Of a stretch of 52,059 nt of DNA, positions 33,777-42,446 are shown piece after piece. The stretch comes from Hysterium pulicare CBS 123377 (Eukaryota; Ascomycota; Dothideomycetes; Hysteriales; Hysteriaceae). Each line of letters opens with the position of its first letter. Within the stretch, counting starts at the first letter, position 1. The stretch lies in assembly GCA_000467715.1 (NCBI GenBank), contig AJFK01000164.1, positions 1 to 52,059 on the forward strand. The letters run 5' to 3'. A program made the position numbers and the translations under genes. Under the pieces are notes generated by a model. It worked only from the letters and a program-made list of their open reading frames with translations. It searched no databases and was not told the DNA's origin.

Positions 33777-34433
33777 TCATGGTTGCATCTGTGATGTGCC
33801 TCGACCATGCCTGCCCCAGGTTCTCCTCGCCATCATCGTGACGCCAGAAACGACTGTGTCGCAAATAAACCTCTTCTCCACCTCTTTCACCTCTTCCCAG
33901 GTCATTGGTTCCTCCGGCTTCAGCCCCATTTCTTTCATAAGAACGCCCTGAAGGACTGGAAAGTTGGCTTTGTCAACGTAATCCTCGAGATATACTAAAC
34001 CTTTATTCGCGAGTGCCTTCCCATCTGCACCCTTCTTATCTGCACCCTTCCCACCCCCCTTTGTACCCTTCCCACCTCCCTTTGCACCTCCCTTCCCACC
34101 TCCCTTTGCACCTCCCTTTGCACCCCCCTTTGCACCACCTTTCCTGCGAGTGGTAAGAGCGTAGCTATCATATGATGGAGTTATGTCATGTATAAACCGA
34201 TCCTTCAGTTCTTTGAACTCTATCTCTGTCAGTGGCTGTTTCGAATCCAGGTGCATCCCTTCGCGGAGATTATGATCCATGGGGTCGCCGGGAGTGATGT
34301 GGAGGTAATCTGTCACATTTATCGGGAATTTCAAGGATGACTTGAAGGTGGAGTCTGCCTCTGGTGGTGGCATGGGTAGGGCGAGAGTGAGAGTTGTAAG
34401 GAGGGCCGAGATATGGATCGAAAGGTATTGCAT
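33777..34433 (-). CDS. secreted protein with Gly-Gly-Lys/Ala repeat region
   Basis: A single-exon, 218-residue protein with an N-terminal signal peptide (MQYLSIHISALLTTLTLALP). The mature part starts with a conserved-looking domain (FPINVTDYLHITPGDPMDHNL, then DSKQPLTEIEFKELKDRFI). Residues about 97-135 are a repeat of KGGAKGG and KGGGKGG units. After the repeat comes a second domain that partly mirrors the first (MGLKPEEPMTWEEVKEVEKRFICDT). The two EFKELKDRFI/EEVKEVEKRFI segments suggest an internal duplication separated by the repeat. The basic repeat could bind polyanions or cell-wall polymers. A secreted effector role is possible but unproven. Confidence 0.7.
   Translation of the reverse strand: MQYLSIHISALLTTLTLALPMPPPEADSTFKSSLKFPINVTDYLHITPGDPMDHNLREGMHLDSKQPLTEIEFKELKDRFIHDITPSYDSYALTTRRKGGAKGGAKGGAKGGGKGGAKGGGKGTKGGGKGADKKGADGKALANKGLVYLEDYVDKANFPVLQGVLMKEMGLKPEEPMTWEEVKEVEKRFICDTVVSGVTMMARRTWGRHGRGTSQMQP
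34033..34142 (-). repeat. GGK-codon minisatellite inside the secreted protein
   Basis: Repeats of CCCTTTGCACCT/CCCTTCCCACCT-type 12-mers on the + strand encode GGAK/GGGK units on the minus strand, so copy number is likely variable between strains. Confidence 0.8.
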
Positions 34434-35142
34434 CGTGAAAGCGAAATGTAAGTCAGAGGTACAGTCGATTTGAGGTGCAAGGCCAGAGGGGAAATTGGCA
34501 AGCTATGTCGGGCTTAGTAGTTGGAAGCCCACAAATCTGCTAGGCGCACGAATGACCTCAAGATGAGATACCGACATCATCGACCTGTTCCAACTTAAGA
34601 TGGTAAAGGAGGTAGTGGATAATCCCTCAGATTACGTTTGAGCTCGGTACCTTGCATCAGATCCAATTCGCAGCCGGGAGTAGGACACAGCTTGACTATT
34701 TGGAATGAGTCTCATCTCTACCCTCAATCGTCGCTTCCACGCGGTAGCGCTCCCAACAGCAGTCTGCTGCGGCGCATTCATATCATTTCTGTGCTTCAAA
34801 AGATCTGCAGGCGGAGGTGGAATCAAACCGCCTGTTCTTGCACCGACCTACAGTGTCCATAAATTGGTCAACCTACAGCGAAAATATAATACATGACTCT
34901 GAAGATGTAGGTCAACTCAAGGGTTAATGGACATAGTATTGTAGATGTGGTATTCTGGTTCGGTTCCGGCTTATCAAGCTCAGCTTTACATCATCACTCC
35001 CCAGCTGAATATCGCTATGAGTATCATATTGACCAACACAGATGGAGGTTTCGGTGCATGCGCAAGCAGATGGCTTGCATCTGCGCAACCCATTTATAAG
35101 GCCGATATTATGTTATACTCGCGAAACTCTTCAAGTCTTCTC

Positions 35143-35289
35143 CAAGGTCCATCGGTGAGAACTCAACGCAAAATCAAAGCAACATCGTTACATCATTGAA
35201 TGAAATCAACAACTATAAATGAGAGCTTTAAATATAATCGCCGCTTGCGCGTGGTTGAGCTTAATCAAACTCTTCTTCAAGGTCCATCG
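35143..35289 (+). repeat. dispersed short element, 119 bp, with 14-bp flanking duplication
   Basis: CAAGGTCCATCGGT occurs at 35143-35156 and 35276-35289. The insert begins GAGAACTCAACGC and ends TCAAACTCTTCTT. Read with the flank, its ends give GTGAG...TTCTTCAAG, resembling splice sites. Confidence 0.85.
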
Positions 35290-35358
35290 GTATGTCTTCT
35301 TCAAAGCTCTCAACATCCGCTTTTCTCTTTTGTGGTTAGCTCCATAATCCTATTCCAG

Positions 35359-35682
35359 TCATATCTCTACGCTTTCCAATACATCGTAGAAATCGTCGTC
35401 GTCACTGCTGTCAAACCCAAATTGATTTTCGACTTCCGCATTCCCTCTGTTCAAACTTTCAACGAGTGCTTCAAACTGCTCCACGGTTTCGGAAGGGACG
35501 CCCGTAAACCAACAAGAACTCAACGCAAAATCAAAGCAACACCGTTACATCATTCAATGAAATCAACCATGAATGAGAGCTTTAAATATAATAACCACTT
35601 ACGCGTGGTTGAGCTTAACCGAACTCTTTTTCAGGGGACGCCCGATCGCGCAGCGAAATATTGCCGAGCGGTGACGAAACTA
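35359..35682 (-). pseudogene. coding-like acidic C-terminal fragment interrupted by an element
   Basis: Read on the minus strand and ignoring the 140-bp insertion (element plus one target copy), the frame gives FVTARQYFAARSGVPSETVE, then FEALVESLNRGNAEVE, then an acidic end with FDSSDDDDFYDVLE, and stops at 35359-35361. The open frame extends on both sides of the insertion and resumes in phase when one target copy is removed. I do not recognise the family, and no upstream exon was found. Confidence 0.4.
35495..35644 (+). repeat. dispersed short element, 130 bp, with 10-bp flanking duplication
   Basis: GGGACGCCCG occurs at 35495-35504 and 35635-35644. The insert begins TAAACCAACAAGAACTCAACGC and ends CGAACTCTTTTTCAG. 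It is about as similar to the 30.1-kb copy as to its close neighbour. Confidence 0.88.
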
Positions 35683-36107
35683 GTTGAAGTATTAGGATGC
35701 ATATTGATATATAAAAAGTGTAATGATGATACGTAATTACACCCTTTTATGATGATAATCATCGGCCTAGGATATTCAAACACGCACCACGACTACTCGT
35801 TGCGCGTGGCCATCTTCCAAAACACCCACCTGGCACAGACCATTCGGTTTCCTCGGTTGCTCAACGGCAGACACCTCTATGAATAATTGGATCGCCAGCC
35901 CAAAATATAATACCATCGAGAATGCCCTGTTTGGAGAGAAACATCTGTGCTTCTTTTGACATACTTTTGATTGTCGAAAGACTCTGACTGTGGTGCCTTT
36001 GAAGTAGGCCTGGATCTGCCTTTATAATCAACAATCATCGCAGCTGACAAATCGCACGAAGTGAGGAGCCACATGATATATCTATCCCCTCTTCTCCCCG
36101 CCATGGA

Positions 36108-36155
36108 TATAAACCCTTACTTCTCTCATTCCAAGGAGATCACACAGCAATTTCA
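36108..36155 (+). promoter_or_regulatory. array B unit 1 promoter
   Basis: TATAAACC at 36108 followed by CTTACTTCTCTCATTCC. Upstream, CACATGATAT stands where the CACGTG box would be. Confidence 0.5.
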
Positions 36156-36167
36156 AGCAATAGGCCG

Positions 36168-36368
36168 ATGTCTAGAGTATGCTTGGCAAAAAAGCAGCCC
36201 ATGGTAACGTACATGTGGTGTGTCTTGAGCGGCCGTGAGCATCAAACAACATCGATGCAACCCCATGGACTGTCTGTCCAGAAAAAGAGGTATCCTCGAG
36301 CTCATACCTGCTTGGCTGCTGTCCAAATCGCCGCCAGCAGCATCTGCATGGCGGGTTGTCGCGAGTAG
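36168..36368 (+). CDS. candidate small ORF of array B unit 1
   Basis: First ATG after the TATA box (60 bp). The 66-residue frame begins MSRVCLAKKQ and contains MWCVLSGREH and five cysteines in total. No signal peptide, no known family and no matching frame in neighbouring units. Confidence 0.22.
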   Translation: MSRVCLAKKQPMVTYMWCVLSGREHQTTSMQPHGLSVQKKRYPRAHTCLAAVQIAASSICMAGCRE

Positions 36369-36732
36369 AGCAAAACGAACTATCGAGACAATCATGGGGG
36401 GATGGTATCCAATAGAGTCTCAGGACTAAGGAAAGGTATATTTTTTGAGCTAGTGATGATAATGACTATCGTCTTACAATGGGTGATATCATCATCTGCA
36501 ATTTCCCAAAATTGACAGCAGATCCTTGACGTGCCTTAGGTTGCACATGTCTCCAACCCGACTCCACCATGAGTGAGACTTTTCCTTTGTTCTAGTTGCG
36601 CACTAGCCAGACAAATCCTCTGGAGCATTCAGTTGATTGCGATAAGATTCTTGATTGTCACTTCTTGTCGATGTTGTAGCGTCTTCAAGAAAAGAGGGGG
36701 AGATCTTATAGTTTCTCATGGAAAGGGGTAAT

Positions 36733-36840
36733 CACGTGCTTTTGATCTTGCCATGCACGTGCTCTAGAATTCCTTCTTCAAGTGAACCAATATAAAAGCA
36801 CCCTACTTCCCACTATAATGCTCCTCTCCACATCAAAAAA
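36733..36840 (+). promoter_or_regulatory. array B unit 2 promoter
   Basis: CACGTG at 36733 and 36756, TATAAAAG at 36791. An ATG at about 36818 opens a 35-codon frame. Confidence 0.6.
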
Positions 36841-37497
36841 CAGCTTCAGGGTGCAGGTCAAGATCGGCTACAAACCTATCGAAGCTTCCGAGCAAATGGA
36901 GCTTGGGAGAAGATACAGACATTAACTTATTGCGATTATACACATCGATGGTGTCTTGGATGGATCGGTCAGAGTCTGTAGTGCCGGTCTTATGATATCG
37001 GAGCTTCCCAAAAACAGTTGCTTGAAAACGCGATGTCGAAAGTCGTGCTGCGGGAGTCAAGGCGATGATGCCTCTAAAATGACTTGAAGTCGGAAGATGA
37101 ATGATGGGTCTCTATGGCATCTTGGTAGTGCACATCATCATCGGCACTCTCCGGTCTCTTCGGTGTGTAGGAGGTGGCACTGATCATAACTATGTTACGC
37201 GCTGCGCTTCCATGTTCCCTAGGCTTTTAAATTAATATTCAAGACCCCGTTGGTAGTTGTGGCTTTCTGTTCATAAGACCACATCTTGACGTATCGTGTA
37301 AAGGTTGATCTACAGCGCCGACATGGGCTCTAACTCAGATGGCTTCGGGAGACACACGCAGGACGACCATCAAAAAGTTGGACTAAAATGATATGATATC
37401 ACTTCTTGTCCGCAGTAATGATTCTGGAATTCTAGATCCAAGCAAAGCTTTATAGACGAGATGTGCGGATTTTTTATTCCGAGACAAAGGGTAGATA

Positions 37498-37575
37498 CAC
37501 GTGACATCCCAAATCCTCCACACGTGTTAAGGCTCATACCACAGATATAAAAGCCTCGCCCCGAACAGTTCTTTC
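37498..37575 (+). promoter_or_regulatory. array B unit 3 promoter
   Basis: CACGTG at 37498 and 37521, TATAAAAG at 37546, followed by CTTTCAACTCCACTGC. Confidence 0.6.
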
Positions 37576-37690
37576 AACTCCACTGCTGGAACACTTAAGC
37601 TCTAGATCCGATCTTGATCAAAGTACCACCAAGCTTAGCTGCGTGGTTGTACCGGAGTGACAGTTGCTACATCGTACGATTCTCTCCCAC

Positions 37691-38203
37691 ATGAAGAGTT
37701 CGGGATCACAAAGCGCATCCAACCTGGCACATGTTAAATACCATTTCAAAAGGACAAAATGCTTGTTTGGTCGCTTTTCAAATGATCAATTCCAATTCGT
37801 TCATGGTGGAGTTTCGGACTGGAACGGTATTGGAATGTGGAGAAGACTGAGGAGTAGGAGGATCGATCACAGTCCGGGGACGAGAAATGAAGATCGAGTT
37901 CATCTTCTCGTTTTGCCGATTCTCTCCATTAGCCCCAACTCTAGGTATCAAGCTAGGGCCAGAAGACTCCTACTTCTTTTCACCATTCACCCAATTCCAA
38001 AACCTTCCCATGGTGTTTATCTTTGGTGGCATTATCAACATTGTAAGCCACTACTAAGGAATTTTAGAGACCCCGAGAAGGCCATTGTCGACTCTTTTGC
38101 CGTTGGTCCTGTGCCACTTCCTTTTGCGGTGGTGGCATGTAAAAGAAGAAGAAGAGGAGCTTATATGTGGAATGAAGACGTAGCGAAGAAACGTGTTAGG
38201 TAA
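37691..38203 (+). CDS. candidate 170-residue ORF filling array B unit 3
   Basis: The longest ATG-started frame in the arrays starts 145 bp past the unit 3 TATA box and ends 7 bp before the next CACGTG. It begins MKSSGSQSASN and contains VSDWNGIGMWRRLRSRRID, VYLWWHYQH and a basic end (VACKRRRRGAYMWN). It has no signal peptide or known domain. Its Trp-rich middle distantly recalls the 41991 frame. It is either the best evidence that units encode protein, or a chance opening. Confidence 0.35.
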   Translation: MKSSGSQSASNLAHVKYHFKRTKCLFGRFSNDQFQFVHGGVSDWNGIGMWRRLRSRRIDHSPGTRNEDRVHLLVLPILSISPNSRYQARARRLLLLFTIHPIPKPSHGVYLWWHYQHCKPLLRNFRDPEKAIVDSFAVGPVPLPFAVVACKRRRRGAYMWNEDVAKKRVR

Positions 38204-38209
38204 TCCATT

Positions 38210-38275
38210 CACGTGCGGGAGTGAGGACTCAGCAGGATATAAGAACCTCCAGCTATCGGCTTCTGAAACTCATAC
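38210..38275 (+). promoter_or_regulatory. array B unit 4 promoter
   Basis: CACGTG at 38210, TATAAGAA at 38238. The ATG at 38323 (85 bp past the TATA box) opens 31 codons (MGSTMGCVLAIY...). Confidence 0.55.
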
Positions 38276-38985
38276 ATCTATTTGCTCAAGTGTTTTGGAT
38301 TTAGGTTATCAAAAAGACCGCGATGGGTTCTACCATGGGCTGTGTCTTGGCCATATACAACTTAAGTCGAGTCTTATGTTCGTCCTCTACCTACTGCTCA
38401 ATCAAAATGGAGAGCTGAGCGATGGTCTGAGCAGTATGGAGTGGTGGGTTGAACACCAAATACATACTATACAATCCTGCAGTTCTCTTACGGGAGAGCT
38501 GGCGTCTGGGTAAGCCGAATATTCATGTTTCCGTAAATGAATGAGAGAATTGTGAGGATGATCATCACTATCCTGTCTGAATAGGGAGCATCTAGAGCGA
38601 TTTTCTCCATACTCTTCATGTAGAATAGAGCTATAGAATGATCATCAACACAGCCGGATGAATCTCTTCACCACATCATCTCCCAGCGTTTGTCAGGCTC
38701 AACTCCGCCCCGCAAGTCCCATTGTTCTTCAGTGATTTGATGCTTGGAACACCACATTCTTCTCTTCGAGACGGGGTTTCAATCTACCGAGCGTATTCTA
38801 TTGGTTGGTTCTTGAAATTTAATCATGCAGAAGACAAAGCCTTACTCTTTGGCCATGCAAAAACTATAATCAAGGTCAAGGTTCGCATGAGTGTATCTTT
38901 GAAGCTGACGCCGAGACGATGTTTTTAAGACACGGTAGCTTGGGAGTTGGGCTTGGGGAGACGGCGAGTAGCTGAGAGCTCTATC

Positions 38986-39070
38986 CACGTGACAAAATTC
39001 CAAGTCTTTGGTATCGAAGCGTCCTTATAAAAATCCCTTCTCCTAGGTCAAAATTCTCTTTCGAGTCACA
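38986..39070 (+). promoter_or_regulatory. array B unit 5 promoter
   Basis: CACGTG at 38986, TTATAAAAA at 39025 (39 bp apart), then CCCTTCTCC and a leader reaching an ATG at 39083. Confidence 0.58.
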
Positions 39071-39082
39071 CACCTGCAAGAT

Positions 39083-39271
39083 ATGATCGCGGATGGAGAT
39101 TGCGGAGGTTCCGTCGATCTAAAAACGAAATCACGAAGCTTACATAGTCTGCTATGCCTACTGTTCAATCGAACTAAGCGAGAAATAAGCACGATGTTGG
39201 GAGGAGGTGGGAGGAGGTGGGTGGAATTTGCCACAAAAGTTGCAGAACACCAGCTCCATGGGGCTGCGTAG
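39083..39271 (+). CDS. candidate small ORF of array B unit 5
   Basis: 62-residue frame from the first ATG past the TATA box, with LHSLLCLLFNRTKREIST, a Gly-rich turn and WVEF...EHQLH. Unit 4 contains a loosely matching stretch (FVLYLLLNQNGELSDG, then WWVEHQIH) in a non-ATG frame. This is one of the few hints of peptide-level similarity between units. Confidence 0.28.
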   Translation: MIADGDCGGSVDLKTKSRSLHSLLCLLFNRTKREISTMLGGGGRRWVEFATKVAEHQLHGAA

Positions 39272-39732
39272 CTGGATCAACTTTGTCTAAGAGCGTCCCT
39301 TACTTTGGGAATATGGGAAGATGGCTCATGATGCCCAATCGCTTCTGCTGACGATCGAGTTCATCGATCGATAGTTTATATGATCAACTTCATCACCGGT
39401 CCGAACACCCAAGGGCAGCCTTCATCTCTTCTCGTGTCCGAACCCGATTCCAAATCCCACTCCCACATAATGGGATGGCCGATCGTATGAAAGATCCCTA
39501 GCTCAACAATACACCTTGCTTGCAACTCCTCCAGCCCAAGCACAGCATGTAATCGCGTTCTATGAGGATTTTGAAGTCCAGCCAGCGAGACCTTAGAAGC
39601 GCTGTATTGAAAGTATGATGAATCCAGTTAGGTCCATTGTGGTGAACCTGGAGAAAAGACCGCGACGAAGCATTTATATACACGATCCTCCTGAAAACGT
39701 GCCTGTGAGTAGCTCAGCCCTCCGGATACCTT

Positions 39733-39835
39733 CACGTGACGCGAAAGAGGGTACCACGTGCGCCAGAACCGCTCTACTTCAATATAAAATCCTCATCTTC
39801 GAGGCTCGAAAGACTTTCTCTTCACCTCACTGGAA
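39733..39835 (+). promoter_or_regulatory. array B unit 6 promoter
   Basis: CACGTG at 39733 and 39755, TATAAAAT at 39783, then CTTTCTCTTCACCTCAC. Closely related to units 7 and 8. Confidence 0.65.
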
Positions 39836-39951
39836 GGCTTAAGTCGCTAGTGGTGCTTAAATAAATTTCTAGACCATATCAAAGAATATGATGGAGTGTG
39901 GAGTCCGGCTTGAGACTCCTTACCAAAAAAATCAGACCGAGATTCGCGACC

Positions 39952-40182
39952 ATGGCTGATTCTCCTGCTCCAACCGGGGTTCGCCAAATAAACCTGGAGT
40001 GGGTCAATTCGTCGGATAGCTGTCCAGAAACTTCAATGCTGAAGCCCGATGCTGCCTTTGGGAGGCACCATAACCATGTAGAAACAAGATGGAGTGGCGT
40101 TTCTTTCGCTGAGCCATTCCGTCGTACTAATAATACTTATCTACAACTACTTATACGCCAAAGTAATATCTTTATCTCATAG
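39952..40182 (+). CDS. candidate small ORF of array B unit 6
   Basis: 76-residue frame beginning MADSPAPTGVRQINLEWV. An upstream ATG at 39888 opens a short competing frame (MMECGVRLETPYQ...) that does align with the unit 7 start. Coding status is unresolved. Confidence 0.22.
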   Translation: MADSPAPTGVRQINLEWVNSSDSCPETSMLKPDAAFGRHHNHVETRWSGVSFAEPFRRTNNTYLQLLIRQSNIFIS

Positions 40183-40552
40183 TGGTGAGTATAAGTGAGT
40201 AATAATGACGTTGTTGATTACCGCCGCACTTTTCAGTTAGTACCTTCCCCGTAGACTGGACCAAGGTTAAACTCCAGAGCTCTCGGCATGCAGGAGCGTC
40301 TTTTTCAAGATTGTTCTCACGAGCGCAGTATCGAGACTTCTTTTAGTTGTGTATAGCCACAGAATCCAAGAACCATCGCATGGAGTAACGCATTTATCTT
40401 GATTTCAGCAAGAGCTTTTGTCGCTCGAGGAATGCTCTGAGTGTAGTAGATGTTATCGGAAGAGAGTATGTATCTGTCAAAAATAGGGGAGGTTACCAAT
40501 CGGACACATGATTAGGCCCTCTACCTTCATGCCCTGAGGGCTCAGGGGAGAT

Positions 40553-40640
40553 CACGTGCTTCTGGGCCGTCCAAGGTTTGCTTCGATATAAAATCATCGT
40601 CTTCGAAGTTCGTTAGACTTTCTCTCCACTTGGAAGCTCA
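40553..40640 (+). promoter_or_regulatory. array B unit 7 promoter
   Basis: CACGTG at 40553, TATAAAAT at 40587, then CTTTCTCTCCACTTGG. The ATG at 40680 (93 bp) opens 32 codons beginning MDKWVERGNPLETYCQ. Confidence 0.65.
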
Positions 40641-40687
40641 AAAGTCTCCAGCGGTGCTTAGCCAGCAAAACAGACCGACATGGACAA

Positions 40688-40918
40688 ATGGGTGGAGCGT
40701 GGAAACCCACTCGAGACTTATTGCCAATTATTCGACAGTCGAGCGGTGAATGGCTGGTTCTTTCTGCCCCAAATCTGATCAATAAAGACCACATGTGGGG
40801 TGCTTTGGTTTCTGGGAATCGTATCCAAAACCCGTGGGAGACGAATCTATGTGGGCTTTTGGTGGTATTGTTTGGAGGCAAGAAGAAAGGGGTCCGTTCT
40901 TTTCACCAATGCTCATAG
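40688..40918 (+). CDS. candidate small ORF of array B unit 7
   Basis: 76-residue frame (MGGAWKPTRDLLPII...), the same length as the unit 6 candidate, with hydrophobic LCGLLVVLFGGKKKG near its end. It overlaps the 32-codon frame from 40680 in another phase. No known family. Confidence 0.22.
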   Translation: MGGAWKPTRDLLPIIRQSSGEWLVLSAPNLINKDHMWGALVSGNRIQNPWETNLCGLLVVLFGGKKKGVRSFHQCS

Positions 40919-41338
40919 TGCCTGACCACTAAACCAATAGCCTTGAGCATTATTACTTTCTTGTGATGTTTTGAGATAGCAAGTAACAGGAATGCTGAAC
41001 CTCGTCATCAGCATCATAGAGTCTATCATACCGCGTCGTTCTCATGCCCAACCTGCGATGAACCTCCAATTCCAACTCCAGAGCTCCCACATCGTGCGTT
41101 ATCGCGTTTGTTGGTTGACCCCAAACACAACATCATAAATCCGAAGAGGTGTTTTCTTGGATCCAGAGACCAGCTCCTATCATGGACGACTTCAGGAGTT
41201 GATAGTATAAGCTGAGGTGCTGTAATAGTGGTAGTGGGCATGCTTGAGACGAAGCAAGAAGACTTTATAAATGAAGACCTTCCAAACAATATGTCGGAGC
41301 CGAGTCTCCTGGCAAAAGTAAGCCGCATGTCTTCAACC

Positions 41339-41435
41339 CACGTGGTAGAGGAACCGCGTGACGGTGCACCGCAAGCCCTCCACATCAATATAAAATCCTC
41401 GCCTTCGAAACTCTTGACACTTCTTCTCACACCAC
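41339..41435 (+). promoter_or_regulatory. array B unit 8 promoter
   Basis: CACGTG at 41339, TATAAAAT at 41389, then CTTGACACTTCTTCTCAC. The ATG at 41485 lies 96 bp past the TATA box. Confidence 0.62.
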
Positions 41436-41484
41436 TGATTAGGTCAAGCTTTGGCGAAAGCTGAACCAAAGAAACAACGTTTCA

Positions 41485-41682
41485 ATGTACATGTGGTCGT
41501 GTGCGGAGGTCTGGGTTGAAACTCTGTCCAAACCCAATACCACGCTTCAACCATGCCTGTTGGGCTGATCCACAAACCTGGGAAACCGCCCGCCCATGTG
41601 GCTGTGCGCGGAGTTCTGGACTGAACTCTGTTCCAAACATGTATTCCCGTCCGACGCATGCCCGTTGGGGTTGATATAAAAT
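41485..41682 (+). repeat. internal tandem duplication of a micro-ORF in array B unit 8
   Basis: Two copies of an ~85-bp block (about 41491-41573 and 41598-41676) share ATGTGGxxGTGxGCGGAG, CTGTxCCAAAC and CATGCCxGTTGGG. Each opens a 25-27 codon frame: MWSCAEVWVETLSK... and MWLCAEFWTELCSK.... Confidence 0.7.
41675..41682 (+). promoter_or_regulatory. weak TATA-like box closing array B
   Basis: TATAAAAT directly after the second micro-ORF copy. No CACGTG and no pyrimidine tract, so it is probably a decayed or chance unit. Confidence 0.25.
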
Positions 41683-41990
41683 TGAAGAATGACTCGCGAT
41701 GGAGTAGAGTGGACATGTGGACTTCTGACCAAAGATATGGTTGGCACTGGGAAATGTGGGATTCGGAGAGGTTGGGAAGAACTGGAAGTACGACGCTTCT
41801 TCTGAGTATGTTTTGGAGAGTGCGATGATGCCTCTCACTGCGCTCTACTGTGCTCCCGATTATCAATACTCCCTACATCGCCTGCTCAGCATTGGGTCAT
41901 GATACCCATGGTTATCAATAACTTCTTGTTGATACTACGTTTCGCCCCTTCTTTAAGCATACTCTATGGGTCAACACCAAGATCCTCCAC

Positions 41991-42275
41991 ATGGACCAGC
42001 CTTGCCGAATGTTATGGTCTCCCGAGAACAGCAAATTTTCGCAACCCATGATTCTTGGAGACGGGAGAAAAGCGCCACACATGCATATGAGAGTAGGCTC
42101 GGTTATTGAAGCCCAGTGGCTTGATTTGTGGTATAGAAAAAGGCATGGCAGAGAAGGCGAGGTGGTATTTATAGATACGAAGCCGTGGCAAATGGCCGGA
42201 GATACCGTCGGCCCGGAAGTGACAGGGAGAAAAGTGATGTGGAGTAGAGATTTGAAGACACGGAGGGAAGGATAG
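41991..42275 (+). CDS. candidate 94-residue ORF past array B
   Basis: Frame beginning MDQPCRMLWSPENSK with a Trp-rich centre (QWLDLWYRKRHGREGEVV) and KPWQMAG. No TATA box in array position directly precedes it, no signal peptide and no known domain. It may be a unit body whose promoter has decayed. Confidence 0.28.
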   Translation: MDQPCRMLWSPENSKFSQPMILGDGRKAPHMHMRVGSVIEAQWLDLWYRKRHGREGEVVFIDTKPWQMAGDTVGPEVTGRKVMWSRDLKTRREG

Positions 42276-42446
42276 AAGAACTGAATAAGAGTATGAGATT
42301 TCTAAAATCCGAAAAGTACGTCTAATCTATGTCTGTTCAAAACCAAAGCGTCGCTTTGCGTCGCGACTGTTACCCAAACGCCGCTTGATGCATATAATCC
42401 TTCCTTGTCTGACAAGTACACCCAAAATATCTATAATACATCTATA

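Larger units (their letters stand above)
34434..36100. other. gene-poor region with two element insertions
   Basis: No complete gene. It holds two same-orientation copies of the dispersed element about 230 bp apart and an interrupted minus-strand coding-like frame, listed separately. The hairpin-like CAGGCGG...CCGCCTG near 34810 is not part of a recognisable tRNA. Confidence 0.45.
36100..41700 (+). repeat. array B: about nine head-to-tail promoter-like units
   Basis: TATA boxes at about 36108, 36791, 37546, 38238, 39025, 39783, 40587, 41389 and 41675 on the + strand. Apart from the last, spacing is 680-805 bp. Most have CACGTG 25-50 bp upstream, sometimes two copies. Units at 39783, 40587 and 41389 share ATATAAAATCxTCxxCTTCGA followed by CTTTCTCT-like pyrimidines. 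Unit ends carry GATGAT/CATCATC tracts near 36460, 37135, 38560 and 41005. The TATA is TATAAAA rather than the TATATAAA of array A, so B is a distinct subfamily of the same design. Confidence 0.78.

Noticed and set aside
34795-34830. Hairpin with GGTTTGATTCC on the minus strand resembling a tRNA T-arm
   Set aside because: The stem pairs CAGGCGG with CCGCCTG as a simple hairpin; the remaining tRNA arms cannot be drawn.
41444-41866. 140-codon minus-strand frame over array B unit 8
   Set aside because: Antisense to the duplicated micro-ORFs; the open frame follows from the duplication, and no domain is seen.
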